Source of the DNA: Callipepla californica brunnescens
Lineage: Eukaryota; Chordata; Aves; Galliformes; Odontophoridae
DNA length: 64,000 nucleotides
Direction of reading: 5' to 3'
NCBI GenBank assembly: GCA_023055505.1
Contig: JALIRH010000004.1
Coordinates: 16,363,368-16,427,367, forward strand
The position numbers and the translations under genes are program-made. How positions within the stretch are numbered: the stretch's first letter is position 1; each line of letters opens with the position of its first letter. Positions 1-10,965 of this stretch are shown one piece after another. The notes under the pieces were generated by a model. That model saw nothing but the letters and a program-made list of their open reading frames with translations. It was not told where the DNA came from and did not search any database.

Positions 1-2482
1 ATGAAATTGCTGCTGCTGGTCTCATAACAGAATGTGGAGAGCCATCTGGCAAAATCAGGATGAGTGGGATTTGATCCTTTTTGCAAAGGAAATGTCCATC
101 CGGCCAAACTCCAGGGTGTTTCTAAGTTATTTTGTGTAAGAGAGGGCTGTGAAGGCTTCTCTTTTCCAGCTTCTGGTACAGTAACCTAGCAGTGCTGATT
201 TTCATTTCTTGAATCAATCATTCTCGTATGGGTAGCAATGCATCCCTGGGCTGTGGCGTTATGCCATAGCATTTTCCATAAGCCAGCATGCAGGCACAAA
301 CAGTTTGGATTGCTAGCCAAGTGTTGAACAAGATCATCAGGTCTAATGTTGAGATTATTGATAATGTTTTAAAGTGGTCTAGTAAATACAGGGAAATCAG
401 CCCTGTCATCTCATCAGAGCAATCAAAACAATCATTAAAGCTTAATAAAGCTGAGTGATTCATCTTTTGCTGTAATATTTTCAAATAATTATCCTACTTA
501 AGGTTTCAGCTTGAGAGTGTAAAATCTAGGCGGATGAGAGGAGAAGGGCTGGATTTTAATCCAGTGCCAACTCCTGCTCTCGCTGTCTCCTAAATCTTGT
601 ACCTCATATTCCTGTTAAGACTGCCTTGCAATGCTGAGGATTTCAAGCTTATTATGGATGAAAACTGTGGATGTTCAAGCAATTGCAAAATCCATGTGAA
701 TACTTGAACTAGGCAATCCAGAATCCCACCTCCAGTGAACCCTCCATCAAACCATGTATTCTTTTCCCTGGTGGGGGGTGTGGGGAGTGGTGTCCAATCT
801 GCAGTGCTTCTGGGGAATCTGACAGCCCCATCGTGCATGCAGTGATGCAAGGCACAGTGCTGCACAAAGACATACAAATGTGGAAGCCAGCCAAGTGCCA
901 CCTAGAGTGTAGAATAATGGAGATCTTCTCATTTATTCTGTTTTGTGGCTGTTTGCTTCCAAATGTTGATTAAAACTTGGAACGGCCTCCAGCCCAGAAG
1001 CGAATGTAGTGGTGCACCTTGACTCTGGTAAAGCAAATGGTGACAGTGACTGCTGTGATGTGTTCAATGATTAGATGCTTCCAGAGCCTCAGCTAGCTGC
1101 ACTGTTTGGCTAAGTTCTTCTTCATGAATATTCACTTTTGAAAGAGATTTATTTAGAGGAGGGAACACATGGTGCAAATAACTATGGTCACCAGAAGAAA
1201 GGAGTTTAAAAGCAGGCCCTTATTTCTATTGCAAAGGCAACCAGAAAAAGGCTCAGCAGGTTAGCCATTTTCTGTGCGTGTTAAACGAAAGGCATTCACT
1301 GTGAGCAGAGAGTGTTCACAGTTGCATCAGTTCAGCTGATATACACTTGTTAAGCTGTAGTAACTAATTTACTTGCAATTGTTTCTCCAAGCTATAAATC
1401 AGAGCCTTTCAAACTGTGTTAATGCCATACCTTCCTTTCCCTCGTGTGGAAGGAAGGGCCAAGACACTGATTTATCAGAGGTGGGAAAACATTCTTGGCT
1501 GAAACTGAACAGTGGAAAAAGTACATGTTAGCTCTCAGCTAGGCATTTCAGCTTTTTCCTGGCCTAAACAGGAGTTGAATTAGTAAGAAACTTTGGTCAT
1601 GTGCTCAAAATACACTTTCCACATTTTTCTCGCTGTGTTAGTTTTTATCCCTGGTGTTGGATTGTTGTAGTGTCCCTGTATTTATCTCGCTCACAAGGGG
1701 ATTCCTGCCAGAGGAAATCCTATGTGCTTTTTGTGCCCACGCTGTAGCTATATTTCATGTAGAGAATCTATCAGTAAGGTGAACTTCATAATGGTGAATA
1801 TCTATCTACTGCTGGGTAAACACGATGTAGGGGCAGCCATCTCAATGTAGACTGGTCAGCTTATTTGCTCCCCACCACTCCAGAGTAGGAGTGTCAGGCG
1901 TGTGGTTAGTGTGGGGTATATATCAATCTTACAGCAACAAGTCTGGCTAGTGTGATAATCATTATAACATATGAGCACTGAAAAGTGGTTCCTTCAGACC
2001 TCATCTCAGCCATTCTGCTGTCACAGAGGCACCAGCTCTGCAGGGTGTGATTAACCACCTACAGCTCTTTCCCTGTGCTGATGGGAAGTGATTCAGAACT
2101 GACTTGCTCTCCTCTGCATGATGTAGAGGAAATGTATTTAGAGAAAACAGGCACCGCCTTGTTGCATTTCTTGATGGCTCTACAAAAATTGAACTGCCTG
2201 TGAAAAATGTTCTAAGATTGAGAGAGGATTTGGCTTTTAATCATCTCTGTGAGGGGCTGTAAGTCCCTAGCACAGGCAATCAGATGCATCTCTATATCCC
2301 AGGAAAATTGGAGGTCTGAAAATAAAATATGAGATTTTTTTTTAATTTTTTTTTGAGAACTGTGCATCCACTCTGCTATTCTAAGGTTGTGTCCTGACTG
2401 TGGAAAATCCACTGCTCTCACAGGAAGATGTGCTCTTTGGCCCTTAGCTGCAGAATCTCATCTTTCACCAGGGAGAAAGCAC
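1..2482. other. Non-coding stretch, upstream/intergenic or intronic
   Basis: No exon, RNA gene or recognisable repeat is seen. Open frames here are short and contain no known domain. The only low-complexity piece is a T-rich run near 2336-2354. CpG is rare, as expected for bulk vertebrate DNA. Confidence 0.6.
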
Positions 2483-2840
2483 AAAATTCTTAAGGTTGGA
2501 AAAGACCTCTAAGATCTAGTTCAACCATCACCCCATCCTCACCATGCCCACTAACCTGTGACTCTCAATGCCACGTCTACATGTTTCTTGAACGCTTCTG
2601 GGGATAGTGACTCCAGTACCTTCCTGGGCAGCCTATTTCAATGCCTCACCATTCTTTCTGAGAATAAATTTTACTAATATTCAAACTGAACTTCCGGTGG
2701 CACAATTTAAGGCCATTCCCTCTCTTTCCATAACCACTCAGCCAGGAGAAGAGGCTAATCTCCATGTCACTACAGCCTCCTTTCGTGCTGTTGTACAGAA
2801 CAACAAGGTCTCCCCCGAGCATCCCCTTCTCCAGACTATC
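2483..2840 (-). mobile_element. CR1 LINE 3' fragment, minus orientation
   Basis: Read on the + strand, the block opens with TTAAGGTTGGAAAAGACCTC, the reverse complement of the CR1 3' end. It continues through the usual reversed CR1 landmarks: a 'ttcttgaacgcttctgggga' stretch, 'tttctgagaa' and 'gtggcacaattt', ending near 'ccccttctccag'. It is about 360 bp, 5'-truncated as nearly all CR1 copies are, and diverged. A 118-codon + strand frame across 2607-2963 is a by-product of the repeat and is not a gene. Assignment to CR1 is from family knowledge; the subfamily is not resolved. Confidence 0.88.
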
Positions 2841-5800
2841 CCTGTAGATAAAATGGAAAATGTCCTTCTGGGGAAAAATGCAGCTGGAGATTTCTGGTCT
2901 TGGTGTTGTGACAGAGTACGAATCTGTCCACTTGGTTCATACAAGAAAGTAAGCAGCACTTAACTCATCACTAGAAAACCGGACAACTCTGTGATCTGGA
3001 TTTCTTTTTCTCACTTGCATGGTATGTGACTGCCAGCTAGTCAGAACAACATCTGTTCTTGACTATCTAAAGATTTGCTCTTCATTATCAAAGGTAAGAA
3101 GAGGTAGCTAAGACCAGATGAAGGTGGTAGCCCAGAATCAGAAAATAAGCTCAAACTAGGCAGGATAAGATTCTCAGCTCTTACTCGGTAAGGGTATTTG
3201 CTGGTGGCTTGTGCCTTTCTGCCTTGATTTTCTTAAGGTGACAGAACAAATACATAGCAGCTCCCATAGTTCCGATTTTGCTGTCCTTGCATATTTTGCT
3301 TTCTGATCCATCAACAAGAGGCAAAGCATCTTGTTAAATTAAGATAACAATTTTGGTTGGGAGCTGGGTAGAAAATACGCAGAGCTGGGAGGCTCAGCAG
3401 AAGCAGCAGCTCCTTTCCACCCTGATAACTACTATGAAGGAGAGAGAAACCTGAATTCAAGTGAGTGCACAGTTCCTGGAAATCATTGGCCAGCGACAGT
3501 AAGGTAGCGTAGAAGTGTTCCTGCCCTTCAACCAGAACTGCACCCCACAAACTTGCCTGCTGTCAGGAAGCAGAGGCAGCCCTGTGTGAGGCCAGAGAGT
3601 TTTCTCAGGCATATCTATAAGAACAGAACTGATGTGACTAGGAATTGTGTGCTTAATTCCAGTAAGAGGTGAGATGAGAGTGAGCTGAGCAGTGTTCCCA
3701 TGCCTGCCTCTTCCTGTATCCTGAGCTTCCACGTAGTATCTGTTTATTTGACACAATCTAGAAAATGTAAACAGTTAGTTTAAAATTAGATAGAAAACCT
3801 CGAGGGGACTGAAGAAATAGAAACGCTGTAGATGGTTGGGCTTATAATATATGCTCATTTATTAAGGGAGGCACAAAAACGAAGGCAGTGGGTTGTTTTT
3901 CACTAAGCGTGTGTGAATAATGTGATGAAGTGAGATGAGTGTGATGTGCCACTTGCTGGCAGTTTGCAGACTGCTCACTCTGGTATGCCCCAAAACCAGC
4001 TATTTTTCAGCTGAGGGGAGAGTTGTGCACTGACCGTGTGTTTTGTGAATACTTCTGGGCTGGCTAGTCCCCAGCTAACAGCTAGGCTCTGTATCATTGT
4101 CATTTCTTGACTGATGCTTCATCTCCTTGGGGAAAGGGGCAGTGGTTCTCATCAGTGAAGTGTAGGGAAGATGACTGTAGTACACAACTTAAGGCTTCTA
4201 GAGGACACAGCATTTATTGCAGGGAATAAACTAATTGAAACTCCCTGTCACTCAGCAACTCTAATTCCAATATACTACACTGGTCACAAAGACCTTGTCA
4301 GTTATAACTGTAAATTCATAAGAAGATAAACCCAAATGTAATTCCTAAACTGAGCATACATGGAAGTCACTGACTCTGGAAAGAGTAAGCAACCTGCCAG
4401 GCTGGAGCTGTAGTTAACAAGGGAAGCAAACGTGACCCGTTGGAACTCCCTTTGGATCTCCTCTCACCCTGCCCCACAAATGCAATGGCATGTTAGTAGC
4501 GGGGAAGCAGTAAATAATTGTATTCCACTCTGGGCTCCAGGCTGCAGCAGTCAGACCTCTGGGAATTCTGCCTTCTCCTCCAGCTCAGCTGAAAGAATTA
4601 CAGCAGCAGATTTGAGGGGGGTTCCGCTTCATATCCCAGCTCCCTCACCTCCCTAATTACTTCCATGTGTATTTGTGCAAGGCCGCACGTTGTCGGGGGT
4701 CTGCAGGTGGCACAGTGACCTTTGGGCTATAGGTGGGTTTCCATGCTTCACCATATGTTGTGTGAATGAGCCAAGCAGTCAGAAGGCAATTGTAAGCACA
4801 CAGGGCCAGGTTTTCTTCCTCTGTACAGTGACTGATGGATTCTGTTTTTCTGCCCTCGCTTCTCCCTTTATGCTTTCTCCAGCTGTGACAGAAGAAGGAA
4901 TTTCTGGCCTTAGATTATAATGTTTAATTAAAGAGAAAAACCTTCATGCAAAGATAGCTTGTTTCCTCAGCTTTGATGTTGGTGCCTGTGGGAAATAGAT
5001 GAGTTGGAAGAGCATGCTGGGTAACAAAATGTAAATGAGCAACTTCACGCATTCTCCCGAGGTGTTCAGATCTCAGAATCAGTAGAACCAGATCCACACA
5101 TTTTCTGAGTGAATTCTATTGCACTCAGCGCTGACTGTAGTCTCCTGCAGCTCCCTCAGAAGGCCTTCACAAAGGGGTGTTGGAGTCTGTTCTGCCCTGC
5201 AGGGAGGCTGTGCAGGGCAAAAGATGGCAGCAGTGGGTGTGCAACCTGCTCGTCAGTGAGCCCAGGGAGCACCCAGCACTGTTGTGAGCCTGGGGCTCAG
5301 CAACCGTCTCTTGCATTTGACTAATGGCTCTTTGAGTGTGGTTTGGTTATGTGATGGAATATTCCCCCTTCATTTCTGCTTTTCATCTTCTTAAACTTTT
5401 GGCAGGAAAAAAATCTGATTCCTGCTTCTGGTAGAGTAAACCATATCCCTCCCATTAGGTCTGTGTGAATCCTGCATCCTGCCTTCACTGGCTTTGAATC
5501 TCCCTGCAATGACTGCAAGCCCTATCACTTGCTTGCCTGTTTTCTGCTACTGGGTAGTTATGGAGAGGCTTCAGGAGATGGCCCTCCCCTATGGCTCAGT
5601 GGGCACGGCCATGGAAGGCAGCTCAGGTGTTCTGCTGCCTGAATGTCATTTGGAAGAAGCCTGAGAGAATAGGTTGTGATAGGGACAGCTGATTTTGCAT
5701 GGCCAGCAGCCTCTGGAAGAATTCCAGACATGGGTCTGTGGTGTCTCTGATGATAAGTGTAGGTGCAGTACGCATGGCTGTGAAGATCTGCCAGCAAGAT

Positions 5801-6084
5801 GCCTTCCATCTCATCATAGCTGTGTTCATCCTTTGGGCAAGACAGGTAGGGAATTCTGCTTTGATGTGGGATTTCTTCTTAGAAGCACGCACCCTATAGC
5901 TGATACACCTGAGCAGTGTGTCCCATAAATCACAGCACCGACGACTTTAGCAGGGGAAATGCTTCCTGCATCTTTGTGTCCAGGGTGGCTGAAGTGATTT
6001 AGAGCCTCTCAGACAGGATGACATGGTCTCTGCAGAGTGGTTCACGAAAGTGCTTCAGCTGTGTGGTTTGTGATGGCACTGTGC
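2841..6084. other. Non-coding stretch
   Basis: No gene or repeat is recognised. Isolated splice-like motifs occur, for example a donor-like AAAG/GTAAGAAG at about 3094, but none is paired into a convincing exon. The open frames of 60-100 codons in this stretch show no domain or codon bias that stands out. Confidence 0.55.
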
Positions 6085-6191
6085 ACCACTGTGTGGGGGG
6101 CAGATGTTATAGGCTGAGCTTAGGGACACATGATGGCAGCTGGACTAGATGATCTCAGTGGTCTTTTCCAACCTATGATTCTAAGATTCTG
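6085..6191 (+). mobile_element. CR1 LINE 3' tail fragment, plus orientation
   Basis: The stretch ending at 6191 carries the CR1 3' terminus: GGACTAGATGATCTCAGTGG, then 'tcttttccaacc' and a TATGATTCTAAGATTCT tail that matches the CR1 octamer-type ending. The right edge is clear. The left edge is uncertain because the 5' part is diverged, and the confident core is only about 6130-6191. Confidence 0.8.
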
Positions 6192-7087
6192 AGCTCACAC
6201 AAGTTTTCTTCCCTAGCATTTCAGCTGAGGCACTCTCCACTTTCCCTAAGGTCTAAACAGTGGGAAAGTCAGGAAAGTGTCCCAAAGAGCATCAGTGAGT
6301 GGTATAACTGTGTGACAGAGCCCTTGGCCAGCAGCACCCTGTTTGCAGGGTCAGGTTCCCTGCTCACCTTGCAAACCGTCTGGGATCATGGCTGTTCTCT
6401 GATTGTATTTGTAGGTAGGCTGCATCAGAGGGGATGTGCACAGAGGGTAGTGTCTGAGTGGATTAGGGCCGTTTCAATCCATTTGTTTTCAAATATACTC
6501 TGTTTGGTTTGGGCCATGTGGGGTTTGTTTGATAAAGGAAGAACCATCCTAATTGAATTCGCTGGGTCAATGGCAGTTCAACCCGGGGGGGAGGGCAAGG
6601 GCTCTGCCAGGGACCCGCTATCAGGCAGGAAGCTGCAAGAGCTTGGCCTTTCATCCTGGCAGAATCCAGGGGTCAAGTCTCCCAGCAGGCCTCACGCCAC
6701 AGAGGGGTGCCCACTGCCTGGGAAACTCCCAGCTCTGTCATGGATTTCACCTGGTGCAAGAGGATAATGTGAGCTTGGATCCTACTGCTGGGCCTGATTG
6801 TTGGTAGAGAGTGAGGGGCCCAAGGGAGCTGAGGAAATCCACTTAACTGTTTTTATGCCTGTCCTTTCTCTGTGCAAATCTTATCCAAAGGGGTCTAGTG
6901 AGCATCAGCTGCCCCAAAGGCTTCCCTGACCCAGAAGCTCTGCAGTGCTGTGTTGGCCGTGGGGTTTGTGAGCTAGGAAAAGGGAAACACAGGCAAACAG
7001 GAAAGGTGGGAAGCAAATAAGTGTCTGTATCACAGAGTGGAGATGGGACCACTATGACTAGAAGCAAGAGGTGATGCAAATTACTGT
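6192..7087. other. Non-coding stretch
   Basis: No gene is recognised. A + strand frame at 6312-6767 (151 codons) spans it, but it has no recognisable domain and no splice or promoter support, so it is treated as chance. Confidence 0.5.
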
Positions 7088-7092
7088 AAAAA

Positions 7093-7145
<53 letters not shown>
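7088..7145. repeat. Compound microsatellite A6-(CA)13-A27
   Basis: Six A's (7088-7093) are followed by 13 uninterrupted CA units (7094-7119) and then an A run to 7145. The tract is simple sequence and likely length-polymorphic. A reversed reading frame through it gives a poly-Phe / Val-Cys peptide and is an artefact. Confidence 0.97.
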
Positions 7146-7157
<12 letters not shown>

Positions 7158-8622
7158 CCATAATTGAGAAGAGGATCTTTCATTTATCTGCTGGAAATTG
7201 CCACAGGCTATGTTGAAGGGCAAAATCTATAGCTCTGTGTCTGCGTCCTAGTGGGGAATATTCCATCTGCCCCAGTAACCTCTCTTAATAATCTCCACTG
7301 GCTCCAGGGGAGGCTGGCAGTGCGCACTGAGCACAGCTCTGTCTGATGTGATTGCCCTACAAATGGGCAGTGAGCACAGGAGCAGCGGGAGTCCCTAATT
7401 ACTTCCACAGAACATAAATACATGATGGCTTTGACAGCTCCTGGAGTTGAGAGCGGCATCCCACTGCCTGACGCACCTCATGTCAGAGAACAGCTGGCTC
7501 AAATCCCACCTCCATCAGCAATACCACCACTGCTCTGGGAGGAAGGGGAGAAGTGGGAGCGCACCAACAGTCTGACAGTTATTGGAGAAATTGCCTATTA
7601 GCTACAGTGGAACTGGCCTTACAGATCCTGGAGGTGTAATGCTACCTCCATTTCAGTGAATAGCTGTACCTTTCTTCCTTGGCCCACGATTCTTGTTTTG
7701 TATGTAATATTTCCACTGAGGACATGGTCTAACATGTGCAGAGACAGCGTCTTGTTTTTGTGAAGTCGCACTGGAATATGAAGGTGTTGGTCACCCATTC
7801 ACTGGGGACTCATCCTCATTACAGTGGTGAATTCAATTAATGCTCAGGACAAATCCTGGAAGATAAGTCATGAGTATGTACTCCTTTTCCTCTTCCATAA
7901 TTACCCTTTATAGTGATCCTGCTAGAGGAAACATGCTTTAATGAATGTGCCTGATTGATGAGGAAACCCATTGTGAATGGAAAAAGAACAGTTCCTCCTG
8001 CCTACTCTGGAAGCCACTTGGCCTTCCTGTTGTACGTGGCCATGTTCCAGTGCAAATCCACAGGTAGGGATAAATTGCTTTGGTGTAGGTTTGTCTTGGT
8101 TTCAAGTGATATATTATGACAAAGCACTTTGATCTCCTGATGCCGTTGGCAAGGTGTTGTTGAGGCACAGTGTCATCTACTCTCTGGATACAGACAGCAG
8201 TGCTCATGTTGTCCAAGTATGTAACTGGTTGGTTGTTTTCTTCCTGCAGAAATACAGTACTGGTAATTTGACTGACAAAATTTAACTAAGCCTTGGAGTT
8301 TGTGCAGCCTCTTGAATATGCATCTAAATCTCACAGTTTGGATGTGTCTCTAATGTAGTGGAGTTACTTTAGTCTTTATTGAAATGCAGTTTCCTTTGGA
8401 TGAATCACAGTAGATTGGCAAAACAGTGTTAAATGACACTCTGACAGGAAGTAAAGAGGATAATATTTCGCTGAAGGAAAATTGCAGGAAGTCAGTAGAA
8501 TGTCTGTTATCTTAGCTGGAGCTGGCATTTGGCCTGGTTACTAAAGATAACACCTTTCTTTTCCTCCAAGTCTTGTCACTTGCTGCTTTATGATCAAGTG
8601 TCTTGATTTACCTCTCACTCAG
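7146..8622. other. Non-coding stretch
   Basis: No exon, RNA gene or repeat is recognised between the microsatellite and the exon-like block at 8623. Confidence 0.5.
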
Positions 8623-8840
8623 AACACCTCCAGCCACAGGGCATCACTGGAGCCCAGGAGTGACTCAGGGCTTCTCAACAGCATAGACAAGGTTGAATCT
8701 CTCAGCCTTCAAGATGAGAGACTGGGACAAGACTGCTTCTTCCACAGACAAGGAAAGAGTAAGAGAAGGGGATACAGCTGTAATTGAAGGCTGAAGGGGA
8801 GAGGACTTCAGCTGCTGCTGCCAGACACCTGAGAGCTCAG
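8623..8840 (+). other. Candidate exon (218 nt), probably non-coding
   Basis: The left edge follows an acceptor-like 'tttacctctcactcag'. The right edge is a near-consensus donor, GAGCTCAG/GTAAGTGAGG. None of the three + frames stays open across the whole block: the frame from 8590 stops at 8787. If transcribed it would therefore be a UTR or lncRNA exon. It lies about 8.6 kb upstream of the CpG-island promoter, so it would belong to a different or longer + strand transcript. Only the donor is strong; the exon is an inference from splice signals. Confidence 0.25.
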
Positions 8841-8890
8841 GTAAGTGAGGGCTCCATGTGTTTGGAATTACCTCGGGTTCTGCACTGCAG

Positions 8891-9043
8891 CTGTAGGCAC
8901 AGCCTCTCTGAAGTGCCAGCAGGGACTGAGGAAGCAGCACGCTGTCCCTGAGCAGACTGTTGTCATAGCAGCTGTTTTCCTTGTTGCTGTGATTGGCATC
9001 ACACTGATGCTGGGAATCCTCATCTGGAGTGAAAGAAGAAAAT
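8891..9043 (+). CDS. Candidate terminal coding exon with one transmembrane segment
   Basis: After an acceptor-like 'ggttctgcactgcag' the frame is open for 50 codons to a TGA at 9043-9045. The peptide has a short polar part with K/R/Q and one Cys (LKCQQGLRKQH). A 23-residue hydrophobic run, VVIAAVFLVAVIGITLMLGI followed by LIW, comes next, and it ends with the basic tail SERRK. That layout fits the C-terminus of a single-pass membrane protein with a cytosolic basic tail. There is no in-frame ATG before the hydrophobic run and TAA lies in frame at 8842, so it could be coding only as a spliced 3' exon. No family is recognised. Hydrophobic runs arise by chance in T-rich frames, so this is a weak call. 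Confidence 0.18.
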
Positions 9044-9045
9044 GA

Positions 9046-10744
9046 CATTTGAGTCACAAGTGATTGTTGAGATCTAAATTTATTTTCCAAGGCCTAGGAG
9101 CTAGAAGCTGCTTAGTTCCCAGGACTGAAAGGGACTGCCTCCCTGAGAAGGTGTGTATACAATGTGCTTAGTGATCACTTCAGTGTTTCTGATTTTTTTA
9201 AATCAGGAATAGAATTTTAGAAACTGCTGATTCTGGAGGTGTATTTTTTGAGTTGTACCATGCCTGTCCTGTTGAGCATTAAGAAACACCCCTCTTGCTT
9301 CACGATGGGCTGATGGGGTTACTGGGGAAAGTTACTTGTCAAGGGACATGAATTTGCTCTGCGGTCTGTAAAGCAAAAAGGTTATCTCTCCAGCTGATAC
9401 TCTCATAAATCAATCTCTGACGGAATCCCTGCTGACTCTGACAGGCTGTGGCAAGAGCTTACAGCTTCTCTTGGTGGAAGGAGAAGTTCCCACATCTCTA
9501 TCACAAACATATCCTGTGACCTTGATAGCAGCTCATCTCAGGCCGCTGATTTCAAAGAGCTCAGATGTGGATATTTTGCTGCTTTGGCATTTTTGCTCAC
9601 ACTCCTCTATTGAACTCTTTCACTAATTTCCTTGAACTTTTTTCCTTCTGTTGCCAAAATGTCATGTGTGCTTCTGGGAGGCATTCCAACTTGCAGAAGT
9701 GGGTCACTCCTCACACGGACACATATGCAGACTGTTGCAGACGCCCAGGCTGTCGGCATAGCACTCAGGGGACCTGAGAAGTGCGATCCCAGCCTGTTGC
9801 TTTCAAAGATTCACAGTGCTGCCGATCTGCATTAACTCTTATGTTTGTTCTCTCTGTCAGTCTACAAAAAGGGATTTTGTAATGACTGCCCAACTAAAGA
9901 TGAATTATTAATTTCAGATGCTGAAGGAGATTTGTGTCAGAGCCCAGCTTTGGCTGGGTGACTTACACAGAGCTTAAAAGCATCTAGCTCATCTTCCCAC
10001 CTCATTCTGTATTCTGTGCCATTTCTCTCACTGCCTCAGGGTAGAATGTTTCAGAAAGTTGGAGTGGGAATATTTTTATTCATCCTGTTACATGAAGTTA
10101 ATCTCGTGTAGCAAAGCAGCTGTGTAATGTTTTGTATTAAATCTCGTGTCTTCCCTTGGGTGTGATTAAAATTCAGGTGAAGGGGTTTTTTAATTTTATT
10201 TTTATTTCCCCACTTCCAAAGTTCTCAAGGGGCCATTAGGCTTCATTCTTAATAGCTTGCCATCCCCTTGCCTCTGCAGATCTTGCTGCACACCTAACTG
10301 CACTGCTCTGACTGATGGAGGGTGAAGGCTCTTTAGCGGCTCGTGCACACTCTGAGTTAGTGAAGCCATTTCTGGCTCAGGTATGGGACGGCTGCTCCCT
10401 GGCACACTGAACAAAGCCTTGCTTGGCAAGTTCTGTACTTGCCTGATTACAGCCCTGGAACATCACGGATCCCAGTTGGAAGGAGACCAGCTGCTCTATC
10501 AATACCCTGGCCTGCACAAAAGTATTGCTTCATTTCAGTGGCTGTTTCCAAGGAAGCAAGAGTTTCTGTTCTCAGCCTTTCTTACATGCTATTGCTTCTG
10601 CTCAAGACAGGGGTAGTCACCCCCACTCTCTCAGGTTAAACAGAGAAACCCCTTGTTTCTGTCTCTGACCTTTCTCTCCCTGCTCAGCATCTGCTTTGTG
10701 TCCTTCCCTATGGAATCCAAATCAGGTCACCTAGAAGAACACAG
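9046..10744. other. Non-coding stretch
   Basis: No gene, RNA or repeat is recognised. Confidence 0.5.
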
Positions 10745-10965
10745 TGAGAGACCTGGCAAAGAGTGATTGAGAGGATATCATGGGAGACATGAAGGAAAAG
10801 GAAGAATTAATGGAAATGATACAGAAAATACAACACAGCTTGAGACAGAAAAAGAAAAAGAGCTCAAAGAAGAGGAGATGAAAGCAGGACAGAGACAGAG
10901 AGTATGGACTGAGAAGGAGAGAGAGAAAATTACAAACTATTGCAAACCACACAGAAAAAGCAGAC
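10745..10965 (+). repeat. Purine-rich low-complexity tract
   Basis: The + strand is strongly A/G-biased over about 220 bp, with many GAGA, GAAAAAG and AAGAGGAG words. The + frame 10767-11027 reads as a charged, E/K-rich peptide, which is the expected by-product of purine-rich DNA. No splice sites or start context support translation. Confidence 0.6.

Noticed and set aside
2607..2963. 118-codon + strand frame
   Set aside because: Lies mostly inside a minus-orientation CR1 copy; repeat-derived antisense frame.
6843..7223. 126-codon minus-strand frame with poly-Phe and Val-Cys repeats
   Set aside because: Produced by reading through the CA/A microsatellite.
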